Source: CAZHYV01 sp964537055
Lineage (GTDB): Bacteria; Myxococcota_A; Polyangia; Palsa-1104; JAEUJZ01
DNA length: 64,000 nucleotides
Assembly (NCBI GenBank): GCA_964537055.1
Contig: CAZHYV010000005.1
Span: forward strand, 163,252 to 227,251
Reading direction: 5' to 3'
The notes under the pieces were generated by a model that saw nothing but the letters and a program-made list of their open reading frames with translations, did no database searches and was not told the origin of the DNA. Position 1 is the stretch's first letter, and every line of letters starts with the position of its first letter. Position numbers and translations under genes: made by a program. Shown one piece after another: positions 16,704-26,466 of the stretch.

Positions 16704-18104
16704 ATGAATCCGTATTTATTTCGTGAGTATGACATCCGGGGGAGTGCCGACCTAGACCTTACAGACGGTTTTGTGACCGACCTGGGCAGGGCGCTAGGTA
16801 CCTATTTTTATAAGAAGAATGCCCGTCGCATTGCACTAGGACGGGATTGCCGTCTGCATTCTCCCCGCATCCGCCAGGCGTTGGTTCAGGGCATCTTGTC
16901 GACGGGAGTTCATCTGATCGATATCGGCATTGTACCAACCCCAGCTCTTTACTTTACCGTTTTCCATCAGCAGTTAGATGGAGGCATCCAGATTACTGGG
17001 AGCCATAATCCAACTTCGGATAATGGTTTTAAAATCATGGACGGAAAAAATGCGTTTTTTGGAGAGCATATCCAAAAATTACGATGCATGATTGAGACGA
17101 AGGATTTTTATCAAAATCCCTCTCCTGGGACGATTACCCCCTGGTTGATTCACGAAGAATACCTACGGTTTGCAACTTCACGGCTCCAGATGGGTCAGCG
17201 ACGGTTCAAGGTGGTCGTGGATGCAGGAAATGGGACAGGGGGCGTTTTTCTCGTCCCCCTTTTACGTTCGCTTGGCTTTGAGGTGGTTGAACTTTTCTGC
17301 GACATGGACGGTTCTTTTCCCAATCACCACCCAGACCCTTCTGTCCCTGAAAACCTCCAGGCCCTTTGTACCAAAGTAAAACTAGAGAAGGCAGAAATTG
17401 GCTTAGCTTTGGATGGAGACGCAGACCGGTTAGGGGCTGTCGATGGACAAGGTCGCATGGTCTTCGGTGATGAGCTCTTGCTGCTCCTGGCCAAGGCGGT
17501 CCTGAAAGAAGCACCAGGGGCCACCATTTTGGGGGAAGTGAAGTGCAGTCAATCTGTCTATGATGAGATCGAAAAAGCGGGAGGCACCGCCCTCATGTGG
17601 AGGGTGGGGCACTCACTGCTGAAGGAGAAGATGAAAGAAGTTGGGGCTGCTCTGGCCGGAGAGCTTTCAGGCCATCTGTTTTTCGCCCATCGCTATTTAG
17701 GGTATGACGATGCCATCTATGCAGGCGCACGTCTTATCGAGATGTTATCTAAGTCCAGTGAACCGTTTTCCTTCTACGTTTCTTCCTTACCAAAAAGGCA
17801 TAATCTTCCTGAGGGGAGAAGGCCTGTTGCTGAGCAGGATAAGTTTGAAATTGTAGAAAGAGCCAAAGCAAGATTCCGATCCCTCCTAGGGGTTCGGATC
17901 ATCGATATTGATGGGGTCCGGGTTCACTTTCAAGATGCATGGGCTTTGGTTCGAGCCTCGAATACCCAACCTGCGCTGGTGACCAGGTATGAAGCAGAAA
18001 CAGAGGAACGCCTGCAGCAGATCAAATCATGGCTGGAGGCGGAGATCGTTCAAATTGAGCAAGAAATTACTCAGGAAAGAATCTCTCGACAGCACAAAGG
18101 ATGA
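16704..18104 (+). CDS. Phosphomannomutase/phosphoglucomutase
   Basis: 466 residues, the normal length for the bacterial PMM/PGM group (AlgC/ManB-like). It interconverts hexose 6-phosphate and 1-phosphate for polysaccharide and LPS precursor synthesis. All four domains can be read: the phosphoserine loop TGSHNP with Ser100, the metal loop DGDADR (Asp237, 239, 241), the sugar-binding loop GELSGH (319-324) and the C-terminal phosphate-binding segment with RASNTQPALVTRYEA. The N-terminus YLFREYDIRG is characteristic. It is 42 nt upstream of xseA, so the two may share a transcript. Sugar preference cannot be settled by eye. Confidence 0.94.
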   Translation: MNPYLFREYDIRGSADLDLTDGFVTDLGRALGTYFYKKNARRIALGRDCRLHSPRIRQALVQGILSTGVHLIDIGIVPTPALYFTVFHQQLDGGIQITGSHNPTSDNGFKIMDGKNAFFGEHIQKLRCMIETKDFYQNPSPGTITPWLIHEEYLRFATSRLQMGQRRFKVVVDAGNGTGGVFLVPLLRSLGFEVVELFCDMDGSFPNHHPDPSVPENLQALCTKVKLEKAEIGLALDGDADRLGAVDGQGRMVFGDELLLLLAKAVLKEAPGATILGEVKCSQSVYDEIEKAGGTALMWRVGHSLLKEKMKEVGAALAGELSGHLFFAHRYLGYDDAIYAGARLIEMLSKSSEPFSFYVSSLPKRHNLPEGRRPVAEQDKFEIVERAKARFRSLLGVRIIDIDGVRVHFQDAWALVRASNTQPALVTRYEAETEERLQQIKSWLEAEIVQIEQEITQERISRQHKG

Positions 18105-18146
18105 TCCTCTTGATCTTCTTCCCAGGCTCTGCTACGGCATAAAAGT

Positions 18147-19481
18147 ATGTCCTCGATGAATTCTTTGGCAAGTTTGGGCTTATTTGAGAATCATACCCCC
18201 CAAGGAATGTTTGATTTTTCGGCAAAATCTCCGCCTGTGTATCAAGTCGCAGAACTGGTGAGGATGGCCGATCGCCTTTTGGATGGCCATTTCGAACGAG
18301 TGTTTGTGGAGGGAGAGCTGGACAGTGTGAAAATTCACTCCAGTGGACATGTCTATTTCACCCTAAAAGATCCCATTTCTTGTATCAGCGCCATTATGAT
18401 GCGAGCCAAAGCGCAAAAGGTACGTTTTCCTCTCAAAAATGGCCTTAAGGTCCGCGTGCTGGGACGCCTAGGCATTTATGAAACGCAGGGGAAGTTCCAA
18501 ATTTATGTAGAAGAGCTTTTGCTTAGCGGTGATGGAGAATTACAGCAAGCCTTTGAAGAACTAAAACAAAAATTAGAGAAGGAGGGCCTGTTTGCCAAAG
18601 AACGAAAAAGGCCTTTACCACGGTTTCCGAAACGTGTAGGCATTGCCACGTCTCTTGATGGAGCTGTACTCAGAGATATTTTGCGGGTGGCTACCCGTCG
18701 AGGGAGGGTACGGTTCCTGGTCAGCCCCTGCCTTGTGCAAGGAGATTTGGCCCCCGAGCAAATCTGTAAAGCGATTGCTTCCCTTGAAGCGCATGTGGAT
18801 GTGATCATCATTGCTCGAGGTGGGGGTTCAAGCACAGATCTGTGGGCGTTTAACGACGAAAAACTTGCCAGGTCCATATCCGGATGTAAAGTCCCCATTG
18901 TTTCTGCAGTAGGACATGAGGTGGATTATACCATCTCTGATTGGGTGGCCGATCTTCGAGCGCCTACCCCTTCTGCAGCGGCCGAGTGCGTTGTTCCAGA
19001 GTTTGCTCTTTATGAGGCAGAGCTTACCGATTTGCACAAGCGTCTCTTCCATGCAGCCGGCCGTGCTCTTGATACTGCGAAACAAAAGCTGGACCATGAG
19101 CTTACCAAGCATCAGGCGTGTATCCAAAAGCAACTTTCTCGGATTAGGCAGAATTTTCATACGGTCACCCAGCGTCTTTCCCAGCAGCATCCCAAGACAC
19201 GGCTTCTGCACCACCGGGCAGCGCTAGAACAGTTCACCCTGCGCTTAAGAAATTTCAAACAGGCTGTGCTTGAGAACAAAAGGCACCAGTTTGCTAGCCT
19301 GGTAGGACAGCTAAACGCGCTTAGCCCACTACAAGTCCTAAGCCGTGGTTATGCCGTAGTATGGGATCAGCAAAACCACGTCGCCGTCTCTGCCGAAAAT
19401 TTACAAGTAGGAGAAACAATCAAGGTTCGCCTTCACAAAGGTGAACTAACAGGCACGATTACCAAGGTCTCCTCAGGATAA
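18147..19481 (+). CDS. xseA: Exodeoxyribonuclease VII large subunit
   Basis: 444 residues, full length. With XseB this cytoplasmic enzyme degrades single-stranded DNA in recombination and mismatch repair. The N-terminal OB fold (about 30-125: VFVEGELDSVKIHSSGHVYFTLKD) is followed by the catalytic core with ARGGGSSTDLWAFNDE and VSAVGHEVDYTISDWVADLRAPTPSAAAE, then a coiled-coil and the C-terminal LSPLQVLSRGYAVV and VRLHKGELTGTI. xseB is not adjacent, unlike in many genomes. The last 20 coding bases are repeated once directly after the stop (19455-19502). Confidence 0.97.
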   Translation: MSSMNSLASLGLFENHTPQGMFDFSAKSPPVYQVAELVRMADRLLDGHFERVFVEGELDSVKIHSSGHVYFTLKDPISCISAIMMRAKAQKVRFPLKNGLKVRVLGRLGIYETQGKFQIYVEELLLSGDGELQQAFEELKQKLEKEGLFAKERKRPLPRFPKRVGIATSLDGAVLRDILRVATRRGRVRFLVSPCLVQGDLAPEQICKAIASLEAHVDVIIIARGGGSSTDLWAFNDEKLARSISGCKVPIVSAVGHEVDYTISDWVADLRAPTPSAAAECVVPEFALYEAELTDLHKRLFHAAGRALDTAKQKLDHELTKHQACIQKQLSRIRQNFHTVTQRLSQQHPKTRLLHHRAALEQFTLRLRNFKQAVLENKRHQFASLVGQLNALSPLQVLSRGYAVVWDQQNHVAVSAENLQVGETIKVRLHKGELTGTITKVSSG

Positions 19482-19502
19482 AACGATTACCAAGGTCTCC
19501 TC
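19455..19502. repeat. 20-bp direct repeat at the xseA 3' end
   Basis: ACGATTACCAAGGTCTCCTC occurs at 19455-19474 (inside xseA) and again at 19483-19502 (after its TAA), a 28-bp periodicity that looks like a recent short tandem duplication. Confidence 0.8.
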
Positions 19503-19713
19503 GAGGCAATAGGTCTCTTCCGTATCACCTCCTACCACAAGCCTCCATGACCACATGCCCTTTTAAGCTCGGCTGTTTTATTTTCACCGGGTCCCCTCTA
19601 AGCAGATGGTACTTCTTTTGCATCTGTGGTACAAAAGCTCTTATCTTAGGGATTTCCCCGATAGCGGAATTCTAACGAGAATGTGATCTTAACAAAGAGG
19701 CGTTCTAACAAAA

Positions 19714-21399
19714 ATGCTTGTACGCAGTCGATCTGACCGGAAACAAAAGTGGTTTTGGATAGGGCTTTTTTCCCTAGCTATCCACGTGTTTGTCATTTTG
19801 CCGTATGGAGTTGCTCGGCTGCTCACGGTCGCTGATCCTTTGCCGCCCGACCTAGAACCAAGGCAACCGGAAGAGCTTGTCTTTATTGATCCGAACCTTG
19901 CTCTGCCCTATCCAGAGTCCTCCTTGCCTGAGTCCCCAAAACTCCCAGATCTACGCCTTGTCCAAGTCTTCCCAGAGCAGCCTAAGCCTCTTTACCCGGA
20001 ACCCCAAAAGCTGCTTCCCCCTAAGGAGCCTAGCAAGCCGGAACCTAAGAAAGACCCAGAACCCAAAAAGCCGCTTACTCCTGTTGAAGTTGAGCCTCTT
20101 CCCGAAAAACTTCCAGACCTTCACGAGAAAATGGTTAGCCAGGACCAGTTTCCCGAAGAGAAAGATAACAAGGAAGCGAAATTTTTAGCCGAGAAAAACC
20201 ACCGCACAAAGAAAGATAGACAAGCAAAGAAAACTAACCTCGAGAAACGGCAATCAGGAGCAGAGTCTTCTTCTAGAAATGAAAGTACCGAGAAAGACAG
20301 GGGTGATCGTGAGAAGGTGATTGCAGAGCTAACAAAACCGGAGAAGCAAGCTCAAACGAACCAGCCTAAAAAAGAGCCCCGCTTGCCTCCGGTAAGGCAG
20401 CCGGCAAAGCAAACCGAAAAAACGCCAGCACGTGCTGCAAGACAGCCAGGCACAAAGCAAGGCGTGCCCAACTTTCTTCCCTCGCAGAGCGTGTTCGCTA
20501 TGCGCACAGCGGACCCCAAAAATTCAAACCCTGGGGCTCATGACCCGAGGCCAGGCCCTTTCCCTGCGATACCCGGGTCTTCCCCTGGGATAGAGCCATC
20601 TTCCTTAAAACCCGGCATAGGATCAGAACCTACCTCAGCAAACCAGGGCAAACCAGGACAACCAGCAGCAGGACCTTTAGGAGGTTCCTCTGTCACCGCA
20701 GAGAGGATCGCTCAAAATCCATTTACCCTTCCAGGGAACTCTTACGAAGCCATCGTCGGAACAGAACAGTTCCAGGCTCAGCAAAAAGTGGCCCGAAACT
20801 TTAAACCCTCTGCCGCTCCTGGACACTGGGACCGGTTTGAAAAGAAACAGGCAGCCATGAAATCGGAGTTAGAAAACTTTACTCCGGGGATTGAGCTAGG
20901 AACCGAAAGCGAACTCAGCACGCGGGCCCACCCCTTTGCAAAATACATAGCAAGCATTCATCGCCAGATTCATAAAAAGTGGGCATTCCAATTTTTAGCA
21001 ATGCTCGATCGTCAAGGAGGCGGAGATGTCCCGATGACGGCTCATGCCAAGGTTCTGATTGTGCTCAACGAAGATGGGACGCTTTGTAAGCATAAGCTTG
21101 AGCAGCGCTCAGGGAACAGCAGCTTTGACGCCACCGCCTGGGACATTGTGGATGTGGTCTCTCCCTTCCGAGCACCTCCTAAGGAGTTGCGTAGTCCCAA
21201 TGGGAAGACGTACATTACTTGGTCTTTCTTTCGAGATAATCGCCAGTGTGCTACCAATTTTGTAGAACCGCATATCGTGAACAAAGGGGAAGAAATCTGT
21301 ACTACCCCGCCTAAAAAGCCGATGTCGCAGTGGAAACAAGAAGACGAGAAAAAAACGGATAAAGAGCTAGAGAACTATACACCTGGCTTCTCATTTTAG
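19714..21399 (+). CDS. TonB-like energy transducer protein
   Basis: 561 residues. A basic N-terminus and one membrane helix (about residues 12-38) anchor it in the inner membrane. A long Pro/Lys/Glu-rich region (about 45-330) could span the periplasm. The C-terminal part (from about 410: KYIASIHRQIHKKW, then AKVLIVLNEDGTLCKHKLEQRSGNSSFDATAWDIV) matches the TonB C-terminal domain pattern that contacts outer membrane receptors. A late tail with Cys residues follows. TolA-like proteins share this layout and are the main alternative. No ExbB/ExbD or TolQ/R genes are nearby. The 232-nt upstream gap contains no other feature I can support besides the xseA repeat. Coding is certain from length; the role is inferred. 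Confidence 0.78.
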   Translation: MLVRSRSDRKQKWFWIGLFSLAIHVFVILPYGVARLLTVADPLPPDLEPRQPEELVFIDPNLALPYPESSLPESPKLPDLRLVQVFPEQPKPLYPEPQKLLPPKEPSKPEPKKDPEPKKPLTPVEVEPLPEKLPDLHEKMVSQDQFPEEKDNKEAKFLAEKNHRTKKDRQAKKTNLEKRQSGAESSSRNESTEKDRGDREKVIAELTKPEKQAQTNQPKKEPRLPPVRQPAKQTEKTPARAARQPGTKQGVPNFLPSQSVFAMRTADPKNSNPGAHDPRPGPFPAIPGSSPGIEPSSLKPGIGSEPTSANQGKPGQPAAGPLGGSSVTAERIAQNPFTLPGNSYEAIVGTEQFQAQQKVARNFKPSAAPGHWDRFEKKQAAMKSELENFTPGIELGTESELSTRAHPFAKYIASIHRQIHKKWAFQFLAMLDRQGGGDVPMTAHAKVLIVLNEDGTLCKHKLEQRSGNSSFDATAWDIVDVVSPFRAPPKELRSPNGKTYITWSFFRDNRQCATNFVEPHIVNKGEEICTTPPKKPMSQWKQEDEKKTDKELENYTPGFSF

Positions 21400-21443
21400 A
21401 GTGGTTTCGAACCAATGCCGGTTTGGACCAGCTTTGGTCTGAA

Positions 21444-23309
21444 TTAATGCTGTTTCGAAAACTGAAGCTCGTACAGCTTCTGGTACAAACCGCCCAGCTT
21501 GATAAGCTGTTGATGCGTGCCCGTCTCTACAATTTTCCCACGTTGAAATACCAAGATTCTATCTGCAGAACGAACCGTAGACAACCGGTGAGCCACAACC
21601 AGCACAGTACGTCCCTGCATCGCCGCATCCAGAGCCCGTTGTAATCGTGATTCTGTATCTGAGTCAATATTTGCAGTTGCCTCGTCTAGAATCAGAAAGG
21701 GGGCATCCCGATACATGGCACGTGCAAAAGCGATAAGCTGCCTTTCGCCCGCACTAAAATTAGAACCACGCTCATCCACAATAGCATCTAAGCCCGAAGG
21801 GCGTTTTTGGATCCATGCCAACGCTCCAATTCGATCAAGAGCTTTTTCTGCGCGTTCTCTGTGAGGAACCGGATCTCCTAAAGCGATATTTGAAAGAACT
21901 GTGCCTGAAAATAACACAACATCTTGGGGAACCACAGAGAATAGTTTCCGAAGCTCTTCCTTTGAATAGGCAGAAAGACTTTTTCCAAAAATTCGCACCT
22001 CCCCTTCGGTGATTTCATAAAGACGCAAAACCAGGCTTGTCACCGTAGTCTTGCCAGCCCCCGTTGGTCCTACCAAAGCGACCCTCTCCCCTGGGGCTAC
22101 CTGGAACGTCACATCCTGCAGCACAGGAACCCCATCTCGGTATGAAAAACCCACGTGACGAAAAGCAAGAGCCTCTCTCGATTCACTCTCACCTTCTTCT
22201 ACCATTTTCTCTGTTTCAGCTTCTCCCAAGGGGTTTTGCGCACTTTCCTCTGTAGGCTCATCGAGAAGCTGGAAGATTCTTTCTGCTCCAGACATAGCAC
22301 TTTGGAGAACAGTGTACCTCTGCGCTAAAAGGCTGATAGGTTCAAAAAACTGACGGAGATATTGGGTAAAGGTTACTATTAGTGCAAACGAAACACCGTC
22401 GGACGAAAATCTTCGGAACAACGCCCACCAAAGCAAGCTGGAGATACAAAGGGTGCTCACAAGCTCAATCACTGCATCTAGGAAGGATTCGTAGAAAATG
22501 GAGCGTTTATTCGCATCCCGATAACCACCATTGATGGCATCGAACTCTTTTTCCATGCTCTCTTCTTTGTTATAAGCCTGAACAACCGAAACTCCTCCGA
22601 CTTGTTCATTTAAAAATGCATTGAGTCTGGCGGTTTTTACTCGAATCTCTCGATATGCTTTTTTCGCTTGGTTCCTTACAAAAATTGCCAAAATTCCCAC
22701 GATAGGAAAAGCAATAAATGCGATCAAGGCAAGACGATAATTCAGCACCAGCATCATGATGATAATTCCTAAGAGGGTGATGAGGTCCCCAATTGCGTTA
22801 ATCACACCTGAGGCAAATAACTCCCCGACCGCATCAACATCTCCCGTGGCTCGTGTAACCAGCCTGCCTACAGGAGTCTTATCAAAAAAGCGGAGGCCTA
22901 ACTTTTGAAAGAATAAGAAAACATGTCGACGTAAATCAGCCATAGTTAGCGAGCCACAAAGCTGAATGGTATACACTTGAACAAAGACAAGAATTTGCCC
23001 AAACATAGTAAGGGCTGTCAGAAGAAGACCATCCCGCAAAAGCAGGTCCGCCTGCTTTTGCTCTGCATGGGCAACAACACTCCCCATCAGTAAAGGCCTC
23101 ACCAATTGGAGGCTTGCTGCGATTAGGATGGTCATAATCGCGGTAACCAAGTACTTTTTGTGAGGCTTAATAAATGGCCACAGTCTTTTTAAGAAGCCCA
23201 AATCATGACTACGCGCAATAGCTCCCTCTTCGTGGAATTCTTTTAGTCTTTGCTCGGTCCTTCCAGAGGGCTGAGCAGAGGATTTCGTTATCTGGGGAGC
23301 GCTCATCAT
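21444..23309 (-). CDS. Heterodimeric ABC exporter, canonical-site subunit
   Basis: 621 residues: a six-helix membrane domain plus an ATPase domain (type IV exporter, MsbA/multidrug fold). Walker A GPTGAGKTT is near residue 415 and Walker B FLILDEATANIDSDTE keeps the catalytic Glu. The signature motif is FSAGERQ instead of LSGGQ. In heterodimers such as TM287/288 and BmrCD the partner with the altered signature helps form the degenerate ATP site, exactly the pattern expected with the neighbouring subunit. ATG overlaps the partner stop by four nt (23306-23309). The substrate may be a lipid, peptide or drug; the preceding lipoprotein gene hints at envelope work. Confidence 0.93.
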   Translation of the reverse strand: MMSAPQITKSSAQPSGRTEQRLKEFHEEGAIARSHDLGFLKRLWPFIKPHKKYLVTAIMTILIAASLQLVRPLLMGSVVAHAEQKQADLLLRDGLLLTALTMFGQILVFVQVYTIQLCGSLTMADLRRHVFLFFQKLGLRFFDKTPVGRLVTRATGDVDAVGELFASGVINAIGDLITLLGIIIMMLVLNYRLALIAFIAFPIVGILAIFVRNQAKKAYREIRVKTARLNAFLNEQVGGVSVVQAYNKEESMEKEFDAINGGYRDANKRSIFYESFLDAVIELVSTLCISSLLWWALFRRFSSDGVSFALIVTFTQYLRQFFEPISLLAQRYTVLQSAMSGAERIFQLLDEPTEESAQNPLGEAETEKMVEEGESESREALAFRHVGFSYRDGVPVLQDVTFQVAPGERVALVGPTGAGKTTVTSLVLRLYEITEGEVRIFGKSLSAYSKEELRKLFSVVPQDVVLFSGTVLSNIALGDPVPHRERAEKALDRIGALAWIQKRPSGLDAIVDERGSNFSAGERQLIAFARAMYRDAPFLILDEATANIDSDTESRLQRALDAAMQGRTVLVVAHRLSTVRSADRILVFQRGKIVETGTHQQLIKLGGLYQKLYELQFSKQH

Positions 23310-25120
23310 TTCTCTCCTTGGGTTGTAGAGGACTCTAGAAGAGGTTCTTCACTTAAGAGAGCCAGCTCCTGCTCTATCTTCTGCTCCTTAGCAAATTCTG
23401 AGTAAAGCCCACCATGCTTTAAAAGTTCCTCATGCGTTCCCTGCTCAATAATCTTTCCTTCATCCAGGACAAGAATATGGTCGCAAATACTAGCCGCCAT
23501 GACACGGTGGGTAATTAAGAGAAGGCCTGTTCTTTTGAGCTGCCTTGATAGAGTCTCTAGAATCGCCTTTTCCGTTTTTGCATCCACCGCGCTTAATGGA
23601 TCATCAAGAAGAAGGAGTTTGGACTGAGATAAAAGGGCTCTGGCCAGCGAAATTCGCTGTTTCTGTCCTCCCGATAGCTGAATGCCACGCTCTCCCACGA
23701 TCGTATCAAATTCTTCTGGCAAATGCTGAATCTCTTCTAGAATCTGCGCTTCTTGAGCAGCCCTCTCAATCAAATGCACTGCCGAAGGTGAATCAGTCTC
23801 AGGAAGAGCAAAACCTATATTTCTTGAGATGGTTGTCGAAAATAAAAAAGCCTCTTGCTGTGCATATCCTATCGTCTGACGGACAAAGGAGAGGGGCAAA
23901 TCACAAATATCGTACCCCTCAATAAATACAGCTCCTTTGGGGGTAGGCAAGAGTCTAGTCAAAAGAAGGGCAAGGGTTGACTTTCCCGAACCCGTTCTCC
24001 CGACAACAGCGATCGAACCTCCTGCAGGTACTGAAAATGTAACCTCTGAGAGTACTCGCTTAGTACCGTACAGAAATGAAAGATTCTTTACGTGCAAAGC
24101 TCCTTGAATATTCTTCGGGGCCTGGAGGGGACCATCTTTGGTCTCGGGCTCCTCGTCGAGGATCTCTTTAAGTCTCGCATACCCTGCTCTTCCCCTCTGT
24201 AAAATGCTCATAACGAATCCCAGTGCAATCATAGGCCACGTCATTCGAGCTAACGCTAAGGAAAATGCAAAAAATCCTCCTGGAGTAATTCCTCCCTGCT
24301 GTGGACCCAACAAAAGCAATCGTCCCCCGTACCAGAAAAACAGAAGGAGCCCTAGTGCTGAAATAGCCCCTGAGAGAGGCCCAAGAGCCCCACGAACCCG
24401 GGCAAGATAGAGGCTTGCCTTTAGATACGCTTCGTTTGCTTGGTCGAAACGACCCAGTTGGGCCACATCCAAGGCGAAACTACGAATGACCCGAATGCCA
24501 CTTAGATGGGATTGTAAAAAGCTGCTTAGCGCCCCTATCGCTTCTTGGTTCTTTCGGTTTCCAGCAAACATCCGTCCTGAAAAGAGTCGCGTAATTAGGA
24601 GAAGCATAGGTAAAATCGAGAGGGATACCACCGTGAGTTTCCACGAGATGCTGAGCATCACTTGCAGGGCACTCACAAGTGCGAGCCCTACGTTGATCAA
24701 ATTCATGACGCCAAACCCCATAAGCAGCCGCACCTGCATAAGATCGTTCGTACCGCGGCTCATAATATCTCCTGCTGGCATCTTTCGGTAAAATGCAGAT
24801 CCTAATCGATAGAGTTGTGATAGAAAGCGCTTTCTTAGCTCGTACTCGATATCGCGACCCGCAAAAAAGATGAACCAACGGCTGGCAAGCCTGACCAAAA
24901 ATGCAATTACCGCAAGGACGCCCATCCACAAAAGAAGATGCCAAGCTGTTTGAGAGACGCCTTCGGAAGAAAAAATCCGATCAACGGCTATTTTTGATAA
25001 CCAATCAATCCTATTCATCGACAGCTGAAATGCAACCAGCATAAGTGCACCTAGCAGATAAACCCGGAGATGCTTTCGAAAGAAGAAAAATAGAGACGGA
25101 ACTTTTGTAGAATGGTTCAT
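23306..25120 (-). CDS. Heterodimeric ABC exporter, degenerate-site subunit
   Basis: 604 residues with the same membrane-plus-ATPase layout. Walker A GRTGSGKST lies near residue 375 and the signature is the standard LSGGQKQR. Walker B reads LLLLDDPLSAVD, with Asp where the catalytic Glu should be, so this subunit contributes the low-activity ATP site, as in TM287 and BmrC. It pairs with the downstream gene (four-nt overlap) and starts three nt after the lipoprotein gene, giving a tight operon 26206 to 21444. Located in the inner membrane. Family call is secure; substrate unknown. Confidence 0.93.
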   Translation of the reverse strand: MNHSTKVPSLFFFFRKHLRVYLLGALMLVAFQLSMNRIDWLSKIAVDRIFSSEGVSQTAWHLLLWMGVLAVIAFLVRLASRWFIFFAGRDIEYELRKRFLSQLYRLGSAFYRKMPAGDIMSRGTNDLMQVRLLMGFGVMNLINVGLALVSALQVMLSISWKLTVVSLSILPMLLLITRLFSGRMFAGNRKNQEAIGALSSFLQSHLSGIRVIRSFALDVAQLGRFDQANEAYLKASLYLARVRGALGPLSGAISALGLLLFFWYGGRLLLLGPQQGGITPGGFFAFSLALARMTWPMIALGFVMSILQRGRAGYARLKEILDEEPETKDGPLQAPKNIQGALHVKNLSFLYGTKRVLSEVTFSVPAGGSIAVVGRTGSGKSTLALLLTRLLPTPKGAVFIEGYDICDLPLSFVRQTIGYAQQEAFLFSTTISRNIGFALPETDSPSAVHLIERAAQEAQILEEIQHLPEEFDTIVGERGIQLSGGQKQRISLARALLSQSKLLLLDDPLSAVDAKTEKAILETLSRQLKRTGLLLITHRVMAASICDHILVLDEGKIIEQGTHEELLKHGGLYSEFAKEQKIEQELALLSEEPLLESSTTQGEK

Positions 25121-25123
25121 AGG

Positions 25124-26206
25124 CTACTCTTTGCTTTCTTCATTACTTTGTTTTTGTATCGGATCGCCGCTCGGAGGGTAAAGTCCTTTCCTTTTTAGAA
25201 ACTGGTCAAGCCATGCACCATGGCCTGCCGCTTTGTGGGCAGCCTCAACCAAGCTCATAAGATCAGGAATTTTAGAATCAGTCCCTGAAATCCGAGATAA
25301 TTGGTGCACAAATAACGATAGCGACTTAGATGCCCTTTCATACTTTCGCCAAAAGATAAAGACCAAAATGAGATTCGTTATCGAAATCGCACCTAACACA
25401 GTAGCCACAATAAGTAAGACTGGCTTCATCGGATCTTTTGCAACACTCTTCGCCAAACCTTCCCCGATACCTACGCCTAAGCCAAGCCCTGCCTCGTGGA
25501 GGGCGGCATCGTAAGAAGGAAGTCCTTCGAATTTTGTCTCATGGATCCCTTCTTTTAGCCCATAAATCGCTTCTTTGGCTAGATGACGCACCATCTTTTC
25601 TAGGATTGGATTCGCCTGTTCTAAAAGAACATGCTCCAATTCTATCGCCCATGTCTGCTTATGGGTCTTCCAGGCTTGCCCTAATGATTCTAAAGCGGTC
25701 TGTACGGCAGTCCTTACAAGCATTTGGGTTGCTATATTTAAATCCCCTTTCGCACTCTGGCGAATAGTTCTGCCCACGGCTCGTACCGAAGAAGCTACCG
25801 CCTTCCTTAAGGCATCTTCTATCGATGGCAATGCTTCTTGAAGAGCTGGGCCCCCTTGCTCTTTGATCGCCCTCATCATGGCTTGGGTAAGCGTACTAAC
25901 TAAAGGATCAATCTTCCCTTCTAAATTTTCACCAATCCCTTGAATAGCTCCAGCCATAAACTCGCGTGTTGCCTGACGAGCAAGTGTTCGCACTTCAGGA
26001 TCCTGTAGGTCCTTTAGCACCGTCTGCAAGATTTTTCGCCTTAAATCGTCCGCTAGTGCAGTCTGAATAGCACTCCGTGTTGCCTGACCGCTCGTATCCC
26101 GAACCAAAGACTGAGTACAGTTTAAACATAAAAGTAATAGGAGAATGAATAGACTTTGATTTTGGATACTCTTGGTTTGCTTTGATCCGATAGCACCGTT
26201 ACACAT
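25124..26206 (-). CDS. Lipoprotein with amphipathic helices and a C-terminal membrane helix
   Basis: 360 residues. A type II signal peptide ends in LCLNC (Cys about residue 30). The mature chain is almost wholly helical and looks repetitive, with amphipathic segments such as ARQATREFMAGAIQGIGENLEGKI and repeated A-x3-A patterns reminiscent of apolipoprotein-type or tethering helices. A strong membrane segment follows (about 262-290: PVLLIVATVLGAISITNLILVFIFW), then a basic C-terminal tail. It is first in an operon with the ABC exporter pair (three-nt gap), so it may be a periplasmic adaptor or regulator for that exporter. No known family recognised. AAAGG precedes the ATG. Confidence 0.7.
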   Translation of the reverse strand: MCNGAIGSKQTKSIQNQSLFILLLLLCLNCTQSLVRDTSGQATRSAIQTALADDLRRKILQTVLKDLQDPEVRTLARQATREFMAGAIQGIGENLEGKIDPLVSTLTQAMMRAIKEQGGPALQEALPSIEDALRKAVASSVRAVGRTIRQSAKGDLNIATQMLVRTAVQTALESLGQAWKTHKQTWAIELEHVLLEQANPILEKMVRHLAKEAIYGLKEGIHETKFEGLPSYDAALHEAGLGLGVGIGEGLAKSVAKDPMKPVLLIVATVLGAISITNLILVFIFWRKYERASKSLSLFVHQLSRISGTDSKIPDLMSLVEAAHKAAGHGAWLDQFLKRKGLYPPSGDPIQKQSNEESKE

Positions 26207-26397
26207 TGAGGCCTTTCTAACATAGCTTTCTTTGGAGGGAAATATTCTTCGACCTTACGGTACAAATGAGCAGAGTTTGTGCAAATTTTTCCCGAAGCCC
26301 TCTAGAATCTAGGGCACCTTACTTTCTTTTTTGCTGATGTGTTCCAATTCGATTCATTCTCTTTCTTCTTTTAGCGACCAGCTTTTAATAAACCCTA

Positions 26398-26436
26398 GGA
26401 CGTGTCCTCAACAAATTTTTAGCCGAGGATACGTCC
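26398..26436. repeat. 12-bp hairpin upstream of the small membrane peptide gene
   Basis: GGACGTGTCCTC (26398-26409) pairs with GAGGATACGTCC (26425-26436) with one G-U and a 15-nt loop. It lies 30 nt before the small ORF at 26467 and lacks a T-run: a leader hairpin or operator. Confidence 0.4.
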
Positions 26437-26466
26437 TCAATATCTTCACTTAGACTTGGAGGACTC

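Noticed and set aside
20425..20440. CAGCACGTGCTG palindrome as a second parS
   Set aside because: Only the central CACGTG agrees; the outer bases do not match parS and it lies within coding sequence.
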